Origin: an uncultured Chromatiaceae bacterium
Lineage (GTDB): Bacteria > Pseudomonadota > Gammaproteobacteria > Enterobacterales > Alteromonadaceae
Assembly: GCA_937978655.1 (NCBI GenBank)
Contig: CALJUX010000014.1
Coordinates: 31,450-95,449 of the forward strand
Direction: 5' to 3'
DNA: 64,000 nucleotides
Below, piece by piece: positions 34,751 through 44,601 of the stretch. Numbering within the stretch: the first letter of the stretch is position 1; each line of letters begins with the position of its first letter. The notes beneath the pieces were generated by a model, which saw only the letters and a program-made list of their open reading frames with translations, was not told the DNA's origin and ran no database searches. The position numbers and the translations under genes are program-made.

Positions 34751-37414
34751 ATGAGTAGCCATGTTTTGTCTTATCGCCAGAAATATATCATCGTTGTGGT
34801 TTCGGTTTATCTGGTGTTGGCACTGGCCTGGATCCTGTTGTCCGATCGGCTGTTGCAGTTTGTGTTTGACAGCCGCCAGATGATGACGGTGTCGATGATT
34901 AAAGGCATGTTATTTGTGCTGGTGACCGCCGCCGGGCTGTCACTGGCGTTAAAGCATATGCCGGTAGCCGACAACGCTGCAGACCCCCCATTACCGCTGA
35001 CTTACCGGCGCAGCAACTTCGGTCACTATCTCCTCGCGGTGTTGCTGGTTGGACTGATGATGTGGTTCCGGCTGGCGCTACCTATCGAAGTGGCGGAACG
35101 GCCGATGATTGTGCTGCAGCTGTTCCCGGTGATTCTGGCGGCGGTGCTCGGTGGTTTTGGTCCGGGTTTGCTTGCAACTGTGTTGGCGACGCTCGCCGTG
35201 GGGTGGGTGACCCGGCACAATCTGACCGGCCCGGAACAGTCGTTTTATATCCAGCTGCAATGGTTATTCCTGTTAATTAACGGTGTGACGGTCAGCTGGT
35301 TGTGTCAGTTACTGCGCAATTCTGCTTTGCATACCACCACACAGCGGCATCTGCTGCAGCGGGTGCTGGAAGGTTCTGAACAAGGATTCTGGGAATGGGA
35401 TCTGCACAGCGGCCGGATCCAGGTCAGTGCCCGCTTTGAAACCATGTTGGGCTACAACCCCGGTGAAATGGATTTGCGCGGTGACACCTGGCTGGAATTG
35501 TTGCATCCGGCAGATGTCGCTGCGGCCCAGTCATCTATCGGGCAGCATCTGCAAGGCCTGACGCCGTTTCATGAAGCCGAATTTCGGGCCCGTTGCAAAG
35601 ACGGCAGCTGGCGCTGGATTTTAACCCGCGGCAAAATTGTGACCCGAAGCGCCGATGGCCAGCCGTTGAAACTGGCCGGCACTCATACCGATATTGAACA
35701 ACGCCACCGCAATGAAGAAGCGCTGCATCTGGCAGAGCTGATGTTCGCCGGCAGCTACGACGGCATGATGCTGGTGGATGCTGATAACCGGGTTATCCGG
35801 GTCAATCCGGCGTTCAGCCGGATCACCGGTTACAGCGAAGCGGATGTGCTTGGCAAATCCCCGGCGTTGTTATCGTCGGGGCTGCACGAAAAAAATTACT
35901 ACCGGCAGATGTGGTTGCAGTTGCACCAGCATGGTTTCTGGCGGGGTGAGATCATCAACAAACGCAAAGACGGTTCTGTGTATACCGAAATGCTGTCGAT
36001 CTCCGTGGTGCGGGATGGCGATGGCCAGATCAGCCAGTACATCGGGATTTTTGCGGATATCAGCCAGTTTAAAGCTCATGCTGCAGAACTGGATAAAGTG
36101 GCCAATTTTGATGCCCTGACCGGCTTGCCAAACCGGCGCTTATTGCTGACGCGTTTTAATCAGACGTTGATCCGGGCGCTGCAGATGGATCAGCGTTGCG
36201 CCGTCTGCCTGATTGATATTGATGGTTTTAAACAAATTAATGACAGCTACGGCAGCGCCTTTGGCGACAGAGTCTTGCTGGTACTGAGTCATCAGCTGCA
36301 GTCGACATTGCGTCATGACGACACCCTGGCCCGGCTGGGTGGCGACGAGTTTGTCGTGTTGTTGTCGGATATGCCGCCGTTGCCGGAGGGCAATCTGATT
36401 GTCAAACGTCTGCTCAAGGCGGTGAATAAGCCGCTGGAGCTCGATGGCATCACGATCACGCTGACCTGCAGCATCGGCGTCAGTTTATATCCGGACGACA
36501 ATGCCGATCCGGACAGTTTGTTGCGTCATGCTGATAAAGCGATGTTTCAGGCCAAGGAAAGCGGCCGCAACCGTATTCAGTGGTTTGATCCGGCACATGA
36601 ACGGGAAGCGCAGGAACATCGCATGATGCTGGAACAGTTACGCGAAGCGTTGCAGCAACAGCAGTTTGTGTTGTTTTATCAGCCCAAAGTGAATTTGCGC
36701 ACGGGTCAGGTCGTCGGGATGGAAGCATTAATCCGCTGGCAACATCCGCAGCGCGGTTTATTGGCGCCGGCGGCCTTTTTGCCTTTTATCGAAGGCAGCG
36801 AACTGGAAGAGCGTTTTGGCCGTTTTGTGTTGCGTGAAGGCATTCATCAGGCCGCGATGTGGCAACAGCAGGGCATCCATCTGGACGTAGGCATTAATAT
36901 CAGTGCCAGCCATTTGTTGGCCAGTGATTTTGCCGAAGAGCTGGCCAGTTTACTGCAACGCTGGCCTGAACTTTCGCCGCAACAAGTCGAACTGGAAATT
37001 CTGGAAAGCACGGCGATCCGCGATTTAGCGGCGGCCCGCGAGGCGTTGTTGCGTTGCCGCAGTCTGGGCGTGCGTTTTGCGTTGGATGATTTTGGCACCG
37101 GTTATTCTTCGTTGACCTATTTACGCCAGCTGCCGGTACATTGCCTGAAGATTGATCAGAGTTTTGTCCGCGACATGCTGGAAGACCCGGACGACCACAA
37201 TATTGTCAGCGGGGTGGTACAGCTGGCGCAGGTATTTGCCCGCGCGGTGATCGCAGAGGGCGTCGAATCGATGGCACATGCCCGCGCCTTGCTGGAGATT
37301 GGTTGTGAGCAGGCGCAGGGCTACGGGATTGCCCGGCCGATGCCGGCGGCCCAGGTCGCTGGCTGGATGCAGGACTGGCAGGCCAGACAAGACTGGCAGC
37401 AACTGCAGCGCTGA
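34751..37414 (+). CDS. Membrane PAS-GGDEF-EAL protein (bifunctional c-di-GMP enzyme)
   Basis: The product has 887 residues from the ATG at 34751. An N-terminal membrane part has two helices and then a DUF4118/KdpD-like four-helix block (to about residue 190). Two PAS domains follow (about 200-320 and 330-440). The GGDEF domain keeps ARLGGDEFVVL and an RxxD inhibitory site exactly five residues before it. The EAL domain keeps GMEALIRW, LEILEST, DDFGTGYSSL and AEGVES. Both halves look catalytically competent, so it could make or break c-di-GMP depending on signal. No close neighbours on this strand. Confidence 0.93.
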   Translation: MSSHVLSYRQKYIIVVVSVYLVLALAWILLSDRLLQFVFDSRQMMTVSMIKGMLFVLVTAAGLSLALKHMPVADNAADPPLPLTYRRSNFGHYLLAVLLVGLMMWFRLALPIEVAERPMIVLQLFPVILAAVLGGFGPGLLATVLATLAVGWVTRHNLTGPEQSFYIQLQWLFLLINGVTVSWLCQLLRNSALHTTTQRHLLQRVLEGSEQGFWEWDLHSGRIQVSARFETMLGYNPGEMDLRGDTWLELLHPADVAAAQSSIGQHLQGLTPFHEAEFRARCKDGSWRWILTRGKIVTRSADGQPLKLAGTHTDIEQRHRNEEALHLAELMFAGSYDGMMLVDADNRVIRVNPAFSRITGYSEADVLGKSPALLSSGLHEKNYYRQMWLQLHQHGFWRGEIINKRKDGSVYTEMLSISVVRDGDGQISQYIGIFADISQFKAHAAELDKVANFDALTGLPNRRLLLTRFNQTLIRALQMDQRCAVCLIDIDGFKQINDSYGSAFGDRVLLVLSHQLQSTLRHDDTLARLGGDEFVVLLSDMPPLPEGNLIVKRLLKAVNKPLELDGITITLTCSIGVSLYPDDNADPDSLLRHADKAMFQAKESGRNRIQWFDPAHEREAQEHRMMLEQLREALQQQQFVLFYQPKVNLRTGQVVGMEALIRWQHPQRGLLAPAAFLPFIEGSELEERFGRFVLREGIHQAAMWQQQGIHLDVGINISASHLLASDFAEELASLLQRWPELSPQQVELEILESTAIRDLAAAREALLRCRSLGVRFALDDFGTGYSSLTYLRQLPVHCLKIDQSFVRDMLEDPDDHNIVSGVVQLAQVFARAVIAEGVESMAHARALLEIGCEQAQGYGIARPMPAAQVAGWMQDWQARQDWQQLQR

Positions 37415-37630
37415 AATTATCGCCATTGCTGCTATGGCTCACTGGCTCCGGCGCCGAATGCTCCTGCTGCGGCGTTCCCGCCAGGCCGGGGCAAACTGCC
37501 CGGCAGCGCTGGCAACTGCCTGTGATGCTGGTGGCTGGTTTTTACCCTGAATGATGCAATGAATTAACATCGCTAGTAACTTTTTGTTATCATGCGTCCG
37601 TCTTTATGTGAATTCGATCAGGAGTCCGGG

Positions 37631-39268
37631 ATGAAACAACCTGTGTTATCCGGCAGCACCTTGCTGCTGAGTCTGATGCTTGTCAGCGCTTGTGGCGGTG
37701 GCGGCGGTTCTGCCGGTACGACTCCGGGCAACGGCACCACGACGCCGGGGACAGGCACAACACCGCCGGCAGTGCCGGGCTGGGTCGCCGGTCAGTATGC
37801 CGCGGAAGCGTCGCTGAAAAATTTTTGTGCCACGCCACGCACCGGCACCGACCCATTCAGCGGTACCTCTTATCCTGACAAAGCCGGCGATGTGATGCAT
37901 GAAAAGCTCTGGCTGCGTTCGTGGAGTAATAATACCTATCTGTGGTACAAAGAGCTGCCGGATCTGAATCCTGCCGGCTACGGCACTCAGGCGTATTTTG
38001 ACCTGCTGAAGACCAGCAACCGCACCGACTCTGGTGCGTTAAAAGACAATTTCCATTTCTTTCAAAGCACTGCGGAATACAAAAAACAAACCCAATCGGC
38101 CGTCACCAGCGGTTATGGCATTGAATGGGTCTTTGCGTCGGTACGGCCACCGCGTCAGCTGACCGTAGCTTACACGGAACCCGGCGGGCCTGCCGCAGCC
38201 GCGACTTTGGGTCGTGGTGCCAGATTGCTGGAAGTGGACGGTGTTGATTTTGTGAACGACGATACGCAGGCCGGTGTGGATAAGCTGAACGCTGCCTTGT
38301 TTCCGGCCAAAGCCGGTGAAAGCCATCAGTTCACTTTTGCCGATGTGAATGGCAACCGTAAATCTTATACCCTGGTATCGGCCGACGTCGCGACAGTGCC
38401 GGTACACAATGTCAAAGTGCTGAACAGTGGCAACAAAAAGGTCGGTTATCTGCAATTTAATACCCACATTGCTGCAGCACAACCACAGCTGATCAGCGCC
38501 GTGGAACAGTTCCGCGCTGCCGCGGTGAATGAACTGGTGGTCGATCTGCGTTATAACGGCGGTGGCTTGCTGGCGCTGGCGTCGCAGTTTGGTTATATGG
38601 TCAGTGGTCCGAACCAGATCCAATCGCGTTATTTTGAAAAACTGCAGTTTAACGACAAATACCCAAACACAGATCCGGTCACCGGGGAAGCGTTAGCACC
38701 GACGCCATTTTACGATCGCGGTATTGATTACAATGCCGGTCGTTTAACCACACAAACCTTACCGAACCTGAGTCTGAACCGGATTTTTGTGCTGACCAGT
38801 GACAACACCTGCTCTGCCAGTGAGGCCTTTATTAATGCGCTGCGTGGCGTTGATGTGGAGGTGGTGCAGATCGGCGGCAAAACCTGTGGCAAGCCCTATG
38901 GTTTTTACCCGACCGACAATTGCGGCACCACCTATTTCACTATTCAGTTCAGCGGCGTGAATGCCAAAGGTTTTGGTGATTATGCTGACGGCTTCACGCC
39001 AACGCCGGCACCGAAGTTTGCCGCCGATCTGAAAGGCTGCCCGGCCACTGATGATCTGAGTAAACCTTTGGGCGACCCGCTGGAAGGCATGTTAAAAACC
39101 GCGCTGTTTTATGCCGGCAATAACAGCTGCCCGCTGGTGAGCGCTGCAGCACCCGCTGCGTTGGCGGCAGCGCCGGTTCAAGGTAAAGGTCTGGCGATCC
39201 GGCAACCGCACACCGAACAATTACTGCACGACATCAGTATCCGTCAGCCGATTGATAGCGGACTTTGA
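37631..39268 (+). CDS. S41 family peptidase lipoprotein
   Basis: The protein has 545 residues from the ATG at 37631 (AGGAG 7 nt upstream). A lipobox (LVSAC) puts the acylated Cys near residue 22, followed by a Gly/Thr/Pro-rich linker. A PDZ-like region (about 165-260) precedes the S41 core: VGYLQFNTHI, LVVDLRYNGGGLLAL and the nucleophile region NTCSASEAFINALRG. It is a C-terminal-processing-type protease anchored to the membrane and exposed to the periplasm or surface. A plausible promoter (TTAACA, then TTATCA) sits about 45-65 nt upstream. A terminator follows. Confidence 0.9.
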   Translation: MKQPVLSGSTLLLSLMLVSACGGGGGSAGTTPGNGTTTPGTGTTPPAVPGWVAGQYAAEASLKNFCATPRTGTDPFSGTSYPDKAGDVMHEKLWLRSWSNNTYLWYKELPDLNPAGYGTQAYFDLLKTSNRTDSGALKDNFHFFQSTAEYKKQTQSAVTSGYGIEWVFASVRPPRQLTVAYTEPGGPAAAATLGRGARLLEVDGVDFVNDDTQAGVDKLNAALFPAKAGESHQFTFADVNGNRKSYTLVSADVATVPVHNVKVLNSGNKKVGYLQFNTHIAAAQPQLISAVEQFRAAAVNELVVDLRYNGGGLLALASQFGYMVSGPNQIQSRYFEKLQFNDKYPNTDPVTGEALAPTPFYDRGIDYNAGRLTTQTLPNLSLNRIFVLTSDNTCSASEAFINALRGVDVEVVQIGGKTCGKPYGFYPTDNCGTTYFTIQFSGVNAKGFGDYADGFTPTPAPKFAADLKGCPATDDLSKPLGDPLEGMLKTALFYAGNNSCPLVSAAAPAALAAAPVQGKGLAIRQPHTEQLLHDISIRQPIDSGL

Positions 39269-39281
39269 GGCGGATAAACGA

Positions 39282-39308
39282 AACGGCTGCTGTGGCAGCC
39301 GTTTTTTT
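39282..39308 (+). terminator. Rho-independent terminator after the S41 peptidase gene
   Basis: A 9-bp stem (AACGGCTGC / GCAGCCGTT) with a 4-nt loop is followed by seven T, 13 nt after the stop codon. Confidence 0.9.
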
Positions 39309-39347
39309 CAGGCAAGATGCCGGCGGGCGGCCGGCGTTCATTCCGGC

Positions 39348-39950
39348 TTAACCTAACCAGGGCTGCGCTGCGCGGCGGCGCGCTTCATACTGGTCAATCT
39401 GTGGGCTGAAGGTTTCGCTTGCACCGATAAAATCCAGGCCGCTGAGCAGGCGCTGTTTGATATCCGCATCAATGCTAAAACCAATAGCGGCATTGTTACC
39501 CAATAAGATTTCCTGATTGGCCAAATCAATTTGCCACTGCTGCGGCCCTTGTTTGCAGCGGTTAAACAGGAAATCGATATTGGCGGCGCTGAGGCTGATC
39601 AGCAACATGCCGTTGTTGATGCTGTTATTAAAGAAAATATCCGCAAAACTTTCGGCGATGATGACGTTAAAACCATATTGCTGAATGGCCCAAGGCGCGT
39701 GTTCGCGGCTGGAACCACAACCAAAGTTGGCGCGGGTCAGCAGCACAGATGCGCCCTGATACTGCGGCTCATTCAGCACAAACTCCGGGTTCGCACTGCC
39801 ATCGGCCAGATAACGCCAGTCAAAAAACAGCGCTTCAGCAAAACCGTCACGGCTGACCGAAGTTAAAAACTGTTTTGGGATGATTTGGTCGGTATCAACG
39901 TTATTTTTGTCCAGCGGGCACACCAGGCCCTTGGCGAAGATCTCACTCAT
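39348..39950 (-). CDS. leuD: 3-isopropylmalate dehydratase small subunit
   Basis: LeuD joins LeuC to isomerise 2- to 3-isopropylmalate in leucine synthesis. The 200-residue length is standard. Family marks include VDTDQIIPKQFL near the start and NFGCGSSREHAPWAI. It is the last gene of the operon and its start overlaps the leuC stop by 4 nt (ATGA), which couples the two subunits. No strong terminator is visible beyond it before the converging S41 terminator. Confidence 0.97.
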   Translation of the reverse strand: MSEIFAKGLVCPLDKNNVDTDQIIPKQFLTSVSRDGFAEALFFDWRYLADGSANPEFVLNEPQYQGASVLLTRANFGCGSSREHAPWAIQQYGFNVIIAESFADIFFNNSINNGMLLISLSAANIDFLFNRCKQGPQQWQIDLANQEILLGNNAAIGFSIDADIKQRLLSGLDFIGASETFSPQIDQYEARRRAAQPWLG

Positions 39951-41359
39951 GCGCTTGCTCCGGTTAAAGTGGCCACATCAACAAATTTGCCGTGAATTGC
40001 AGCAGCGGCGGCCATCGCCGGGCTGACTAAGTGGGTGCGGCTGCCACGGCCTTGCCGGCCTTCAAAATTACGGTTTGAGGTGGACGCGCAGCGCTGACCG
40101 GCGTCGACGCGGTCATCATTCATACCCAGGCACATCGAACAGCCCGGTTCACGCCATTCAAAACCAGCGGCTTTAAAAGTGTCGGCTAAGCCTTCTGCTT
40201 CCGCCTGACGTTTCACCTGGCCAGAGCCTGGCACTACTAAAGCACGCACGCCGGCAGCGACGGTTTTACCAGCCACCACAGCAGCGGCAGCGCGTAAATC
40301 TTCAATCCGGCTGTTGGTACAGGAACCGATAAACACCACATCGACGCTAACATCAGTCAGCTTTTGACCCGCTTCTAAGCCCATATATGTCAGGGCGCGG
40401 CGGGCGGCGTCGGCTTTAATCAGGTCAGTAAAAGATTCTGGAGAAGGTACCGGTTGGTCAATGGCAATCACTTGCTCAGGGTTGGTGCCCCAGGTCACCT
40501 GTGGTTTGATTTGGTTGCCGTCGATGCTTACGACTTTGTCGAACTGCGCGTCGGCATCTGAATACAGGCTTTGCCAATAGCTAACCGCGGCATCCCAATG
40601 TTCAGCTTTTGGCGCAAAACGCCGGCCTTGTAAATAGGCAAAAGTGGTCGCATCCGGCGCAATCAGGCCTGCTTTGGCGCCCATTTCGATGCTCATATTA
40701 CACAGCGTCATCCGGCCTTCCATCGTCATGCCTTTGATCGCATCACCACAGAATTCGGCGACATAACCGTTACCACCGGCAGTACCCAAAGCGCCAATCA
40801 CCGCCAGGATCACATCTTTTGGCGTAACAAAAGGCGACAGGGTGCCAGTCACTTCTACTTTCAGCGTTTTCGCCACTTGCTGCGGCAGCGTTTGTGTCGC
40901 CAACACGTGTTCCACTTCAGAGGTACCGATACCAAAGGCGATAGCGCCAAAAGCACCATGGGTGGACGTGTGTGAATCGCCGCAGACGATGATCATGCCG
41001 GGCTGAGTCAAGCCAAGCTCAGGGCCAATCACGTGCACAATGCCCTGATCCGGGTGATACAAATCCAGCAGCTCAATGCCGCTTTCGGCGCAGTTGGCGG
41101 CTAAGGCTTCCAGCTGTTTACGCGAGGTTTCGCCGGCGGCGTCGTAGCTGCGCACTTGCGTCGAGGTGTTGTGGTCCATAGTGGCGAAAGTTAAATCCGG
41201 CCGGCGTACTTGACGCCCGGCCTGACGCAGCCCGGCAAACGCCTGTGGACTGGTCACTTCGTGAATAAGATGGCGGTCGACAAACAACAAATCTGTGCTG
41301 CCGTTTAAGGCGCCGACCACGTGGCTCTGGTAAATCTTCTGATATAAAGTCTGGCCCAT
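39947..41359 (-). CDS. leuC: 3-isopropylmalate dehydratase large subunit
   Basis: LeuC carries the [4Fe-4S] cluster of isopropylmalate isomerase. The 470-residue protein has the cluster cysteines in GSCTNSRIEDL and EPGCSMCLGMN, plus GDSHTSTHGAFGA. AAGGAG lies 7 nt before the ATG. It sits 10 nt after leuB and overlaps leuD. Confidence 0.97.
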   Translation of the reverse strand: MGQTLYQKIYQSHVVGALNGSTDLLFVDRHLIHEVTSPQAFAGLRQAGRQVRRPDLTFATMDHNTSTQVRSYDAAGETSRKQLEALAANCAESGIELLDLYHPDQGIVHVIGPELGLTQPGMIIVCGDSHTSTHGAFGAIAFGIGTSEVEHVLATQTLPQQVAKTLKVEVTGTLSPFVTPKDVILAVIGALGTAGGNGYVAEFCGDAIKGMTMEGRMTLCNMSIEMGAKAGLIAPDATTFAYLQGRRFAPKAEHWDAAVSYWQSLYSDADAQFDKVVSIDGNQIKPQVTWGTNPEQVIAIDQPVPSPESFTDLIKADAARRALTYMGLEAGQKLTDVSVDVVFIGSCTNSRIEDLRAAAAVVAGKTVAAGVRALVVPGSGQVKRQAEAEGLADTFKAAGFEWREPGCSMCLGMNDDRVDAGQRCASTSNRNFEGRQGRGSRTHLVSPAMAAAAAIHGKFVDVATLTGASA

Positions 41360-41369
41360 GGTGGACTCC

Positions 41370-42440
41370 TTAAGCTGCCTGAATAAAACGCACTATGGCG
41401 TTGCCGATATCCGCGGTGTTGTAGCCGGACTCTGCGTTGATATCGCGGGTGACAATGCCTTGTTCCAGGCTCTGTTCCACTGCGGCTTCAATCGCACGCG
41501 CTGCCGCCTCTTCACCACAGCTAAAACGCAGCAACAACGCCGCACTTAAAATCTGCGCCACCGGGTTGGCAATGCCCTGGCCTGCGATATCCGGCGCGCT
41601 GCCACCGGCCGGTTCATACAGACCAAAGTTAGAACCGTTTAAGCTGGCGGACGGTAATAAACCTAATGAGCCGGCAATGGCGGCTAATTCATCGGATAAA
41701 ATGTCGCCAAACAGGTTGTCGCACAGCAGCACGTCAAACTGCTGCGGTGAACGAATCAGCTGCATCGCGGCGTTGTCGATATACATATGATCCAGCGCTA
41801 CTTGCGGATAGTCTTTCGCAATGCGGCTGACCACTTCACGCCATAACACGCTGGTCGCCAGCACGTTGGCTTTATCAATCGAGGTCACTTTATTGCTGCG
41901 TTTTGCTGCCGCTTCAAAAGCGACGCGGGCGATGCGTTCAATTTCCGCGACGCTGTAAGTCTGGGTATCAAAAGCTGCAGTCTCAGTGCGGCCTTTTTCA
42001 CCAAAATAAATGCCGCCGGTCAGTTCACGCACACACAAAATGTCCATACCTTTTGAGCTGGTGCGTGGGTGAATAGGCGACAAGTCAGCAAAAGCCGGGT
42101 AAATCTTGCCAGGGCGCAGGTTACAGAACAGATCGAAAGTTTTGCGCAGCGGTAATAACGACGCACGCTCTGGCTGTTGCGCTGGTGGCAGGCTGGTCCA
42201 TTTCGGGCCACCGACCGAGCCGAATAAAATCGCATCACTTTGTTTGCACAAATCTAAAGTGGCGGCCGGCAACGCTTCGCCGTGTGCGTCAATGGCGGCG
42301 CCACCGACTAAGGCACTTTGCGTTTTGACGGCAAAACCAAACTTCTGGCTAACCGCATCCAGCACTTTTAATGCTTCTGTCATCACTTCAGGGCCGATGC
42401 CGTCACCGGCTAATACTGCAATGTTGTAAGTCTTCATCAT
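41370..42440 (-). CDS. leuB: 3-isopropylmalate dehydrogenase
   Basis: LeuB oxidises and decarboxylates 3-isopropylmalate with NAD+. The 356-residue protein has the expected AGDGIGPEV, RELTGGIYFGEKG, DNLFGDILSDE and EPAGGSAPDIAG motifs. Two consecutive ATG codons start it; either could be used. It lies 25 nt after leuA. Confidence 0.97.
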   Translation of the reverse strand: MMKTYNIAVLAGDGIGPEVMTEALKVLDAVSQKFGFAVKTQSALVGGAAIDAHGEALPAATLDLCKQSDAILFGSVGGPKWTSLPPAQQPERASLLPLRKTFDLFCNLRPGKIYPAFADLSPIHPRTSSKGMDILCVRELTGGIYFGEKGRTETAAFDTQTYSVAEIERIARVAFEAAAKRSNKVTSIDKANVLATSVLWREVVSRIAKDYPQVALDHMYIDNAAMQLIRSPQQFDVLLCDNLFGDILSDELAAIAGSLGLLPSASLNGSNFGLYEPAGGSAPDIAGQGIANPVAQILSAALLLRFSCGEEAAARAIEAAVEQSLEQGIVTRDINAESGYNTADIGNAIVRFIQAA

Positions 42441-42465
42441 CTGTCTCGGAAAAAGTTAAAGCGAA

Positions 42466-44049
42466 TTATTTTTCGATAGCGCTGTCGGCGTTTTTACGCG
42501 CCAGCTTCACTGCATCAATGCGTTTGCTGCGTTCAATCAGATTCAGTACATGCACATAGGCCAACACGGATGAACGCACGATGTCGGTGGCCAGGCCTGC
42601 GCCGTGATAACGCCGGCCCTGATATTCAATAATAATGTCGACCTGACCCAGTGCGTTTTCACCTTCGCCTTTGGCCTGCAGGTTGTAGTCGACCATTTTC
42701 AGGTCCAGTTTGGCGATACGGTGGATGGCCTGAAATGCCGCTTCAACCGGACCATTGCCGGTGGCTGCTTCAGTGAAGGTTTCGTCACCGGCAGTCAGGC
42801 CAACGGTGGCACTGGCAACATGGCCGGTATGGGTGCTGGAACTTAAAAACGCCAGCTTGTAATGCTCGTCATCGTCCTGCAGATTCTGGAAGAACACTAA
42901 GGCTTCCAGATCGTAATCAAACACCCGGCCTTTTTGGTCGGCCAGCGTTAAAAACGCCTGATAAATCTGGTCTAAATCATAATCTTCTTTGCTGTAACCC
43001 ATTTCGGTTAAGCGGTGCGCAATGACGGCGCGGCCAGAGCGTGAAGTCAGGTTCAGTTCGTTGGTGCGAATGCCGACTTGCTCCGGCGACATGATTTCAT
43101 AAGTGTTTTGCGCTTTTAACACGCCGTCCTGGTGAATACCGGAGCTATGCGCAAAAGCGTTTTCGCCGACAATGGCTTTGTTCGGCTGAATAGGCATGTG
43201 GCAAATCTGGCTGACCAAGTGGCTGGAGCGGTAGATCTCGGTGCTTTTGATATCGGTATAAAACGGCAGATAGTCGCCGCGGGTTTTGATGATCATCGCC
43301 ACTTCTTCCAGCGAACAGTTACCGGCGCGCTCGCCGATGCCGTTCACCGTACACTCAATCTGGCGGGCACCGGCCTGAATGGCGCTGATGCTGTTGGCGA
43401 CCGCTAAACCTAAATCGTTATGGCAATGCACCGAAATCCGTGCCTGATCGATATTCGGCACTTTGTGCATCAGCTGGCTGATGATCTGGCCAAATTCGTT
43501 CGGAATGGTATAGCCGACAGTGTCCGGAATATTGATGGTATTGGCGCCGGCTTTGATGGCGGCTTCGACAATGCGGCATAAATCATCAATCGGCGTGCGG
43601 CCTGCATCTTCACAGGAGAATTCCACATCGTCGGTATAACGGCGCGCATGCTGAATACAGGCGACGGCTTGCTCAGTGGCTTGTTCTAAAGTCTTGCGTA
43701 ATTTGTATTGCAGGTGCAGTGGGGAAGTAGCAATAAAGGTGTGGATACGACGGCGTTCGGCAGCTTTTAACGCCTCGCCGCAGGCGTCGATGTCGGCGAA
43801 CACCGCGCGCGACAGACCACAAATCACCGGGCCTTTCACGCTTTGCGCTATCGCCTGCACTGAAGCGAAATCGCCCGGCGAAGACACCGGAAAGCCCACT
43901 TCCATCACGTCGACATTTAAGCGCGCAATAGCATGGGCCAGCTGGATTTTTTGTTTATGGCTTAAGCTGGCGCGCAATGCCTGCTCGCCGTCGCGTAATG
44001 TCGTATCAAAAATCCAGATTTTATTGTTTTCGTGTTGGGCGCTGCTCAT
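42466..44049 (-). CDS. leuA: 2-isopropylmalate synthase
   Basis: LeuA condenses acetyl-CoA with 2-oxoisovalerate, the committed and leucine-inhibited step. The 527-residue protein has the catalytic DTTLRDGEQALRAS at the N-terminus, the metal-binding HCHNDLGLA, and the C-terminal leucine-binding regulatory domain (about 395-520). AGAGGAACAGGAC precedes the ATG. Expression should be controlled by the leader and attenuator just upstream. Confidence 0.97.
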   Translation of the reverse strand: MSSAQHENNKIWIFDTTLRDGEQALRASLSHKQKIQLAHAIARLNVDVMEVGFPVSSPGDFASVQAIAQSVKGPVICGLSRAVFADIDACGEALKAAERRRIHTFIATSPLHLQYKLRKTLEQATEQAVACIQHARRYTDDVEFSCEDAGRTPIDDLCRIVEAAIKAGANTINIPDTVGYTIPNEFGQIISQLMHKVPNIDQARISVHCHNDLGLAVANSISAIQAGARQIECTVNGIGERAGNCSLEEVAMIIKTRGDYLPFYTDIKSTEIYRSSHLVSQICHMPIQPNKAIVGENAFAHSSGIHQDGVLKAQNTYEIMSPEQVGIRTNELNLTSRSGRAVIAHRLTEMGYSKEDYDLDQIYQAFLTLADQKGRVFDYDLEALVFFQNLQDDDEHYKLAFLSSSTHTGHVASATVGLTAGDETFTEAATGNGPVEAAFQAIHRIAKLDLKMVDYNLQAKGEGENALGQVDIIIEYQGRRYHGAGLATDIVRSSVLAYVHVLNLIERSKRIDAVKLARKNADSAIEK

Positions 44050-44096
44050 GTCCTGTTCCTCTTGCTGAAATTTTCACCCATCAGACCTTGAGGTAA

Positions 44097-44127
44097 CAAA
44101 AAACCCCGGCCTGTGGCTCGGGGTTTG
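44097..44127 (-). terminator. leu operon attenuator terminator
   Basis: On the minus strand, AACCCCGAGCC-ACA-GGCCGGGGTT followed by a run of T lies between the leader stop and leuA. Its upstream arm (CCCCGAG) is also complementary to CTCGGGG within the leader coding region (44168-44174), giving mutually exclusive antiterminator and terminator structures. Confidence 0.85.
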
Positions 44128-44148
44128 TTTGCTGGATCCGTATTTACA

Positions 44149-44235
44149 CTACGACCAATGCACAACACCCCGAGGTCCGATTAGGAGCACGAGGAGGCTG
44201 AGAAGAATGGCGGTCATAGTGTTTAAGTGATTCAT
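44149..44235 (-). CDS. leuL: leu operon leader peptide
   Basis: A 28-codon ORF lies between the leu promoter and the attenuator: MNHLNTMTAILLSLLVLLIG followed by PRGVVHWS. It contains eight Leu, seven of them within ten residues, interspersed with Ile and Val. Ribosome stalling at these codons when charged Leu-tRNA is scarce would leave CTCGGGG free to pair with the terminator arm and allow readthrough into leuABCD. The peptide is too short for general gene callers. The ribosome site is weak (GACAGAGC). Confidence 0.88.
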   Translation of the reverse strand: MNHLNTMTAILLSLLVLLIGPRGVVHWS

Positions 44236-44320
44236 TGCTCTGTCTTTTTTTGGCGCTCAAGCAAATGTGCCGGCGCATGGTGCTGCAGATACACGACTGA
44301 ACAAAGCTGCAGCGTTTCTA

Positions 44321-44349
44321 GTAATATCACGACAAAATGCTGAATGCAA
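44321..44349 (-). promoter_or_regulatory. Candidate leu operon promoter
   Basis: On the minus strand, TTGCAT (44349-44344) and TATTAC (44326-44321) are 17 nt apart. The predicted start is about 80 nt before the leader ATG, a typical distance for an attenuated operon. The remainder of the 365 bp between the leader and the tRNA shows nothing else except the tRNA promoter. Confidence 0.5.
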
Positions 44350-44532
44350 CAGTATAGATGGCTAAATGGATACGACTTTAGGCTGATGAATTATTAAGCT
44401 GTTGGTTTTTATATGGATCTCTGGATGGCCAAGTTTTAGGTCGGAGCACTGCCTGTCAGCTTCTTCACTCAGCTGTGATGGCGAAAAAAAGCACAACTGC
44501 AGTAAAAAATTGGCCGGCATTGCAAAAAGCAC

Positions 44533-44562
44533 ATGACAGTGAGCTAAAAGCCAGCGTAAAAT
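44533..44562 (+). promoter_or_regulatory. Candidate tRNA-Leu promoter with GC-rich discriminator
   Basis: ATGACA (44533-44538), an 18-nt spacer and TAAAAT (44557-44562) are followed by CGCCGCCG, the GC-rich discriminator typical of stringently controlled stable RNA promoters. The start would be about 33 nt before the tRNA. Confidence 0.55.
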
Positions 44563-44601
44563 CGCCGCCGTTCTGCCAAGTGCCTCTGCACATGCGACTC
44601 T

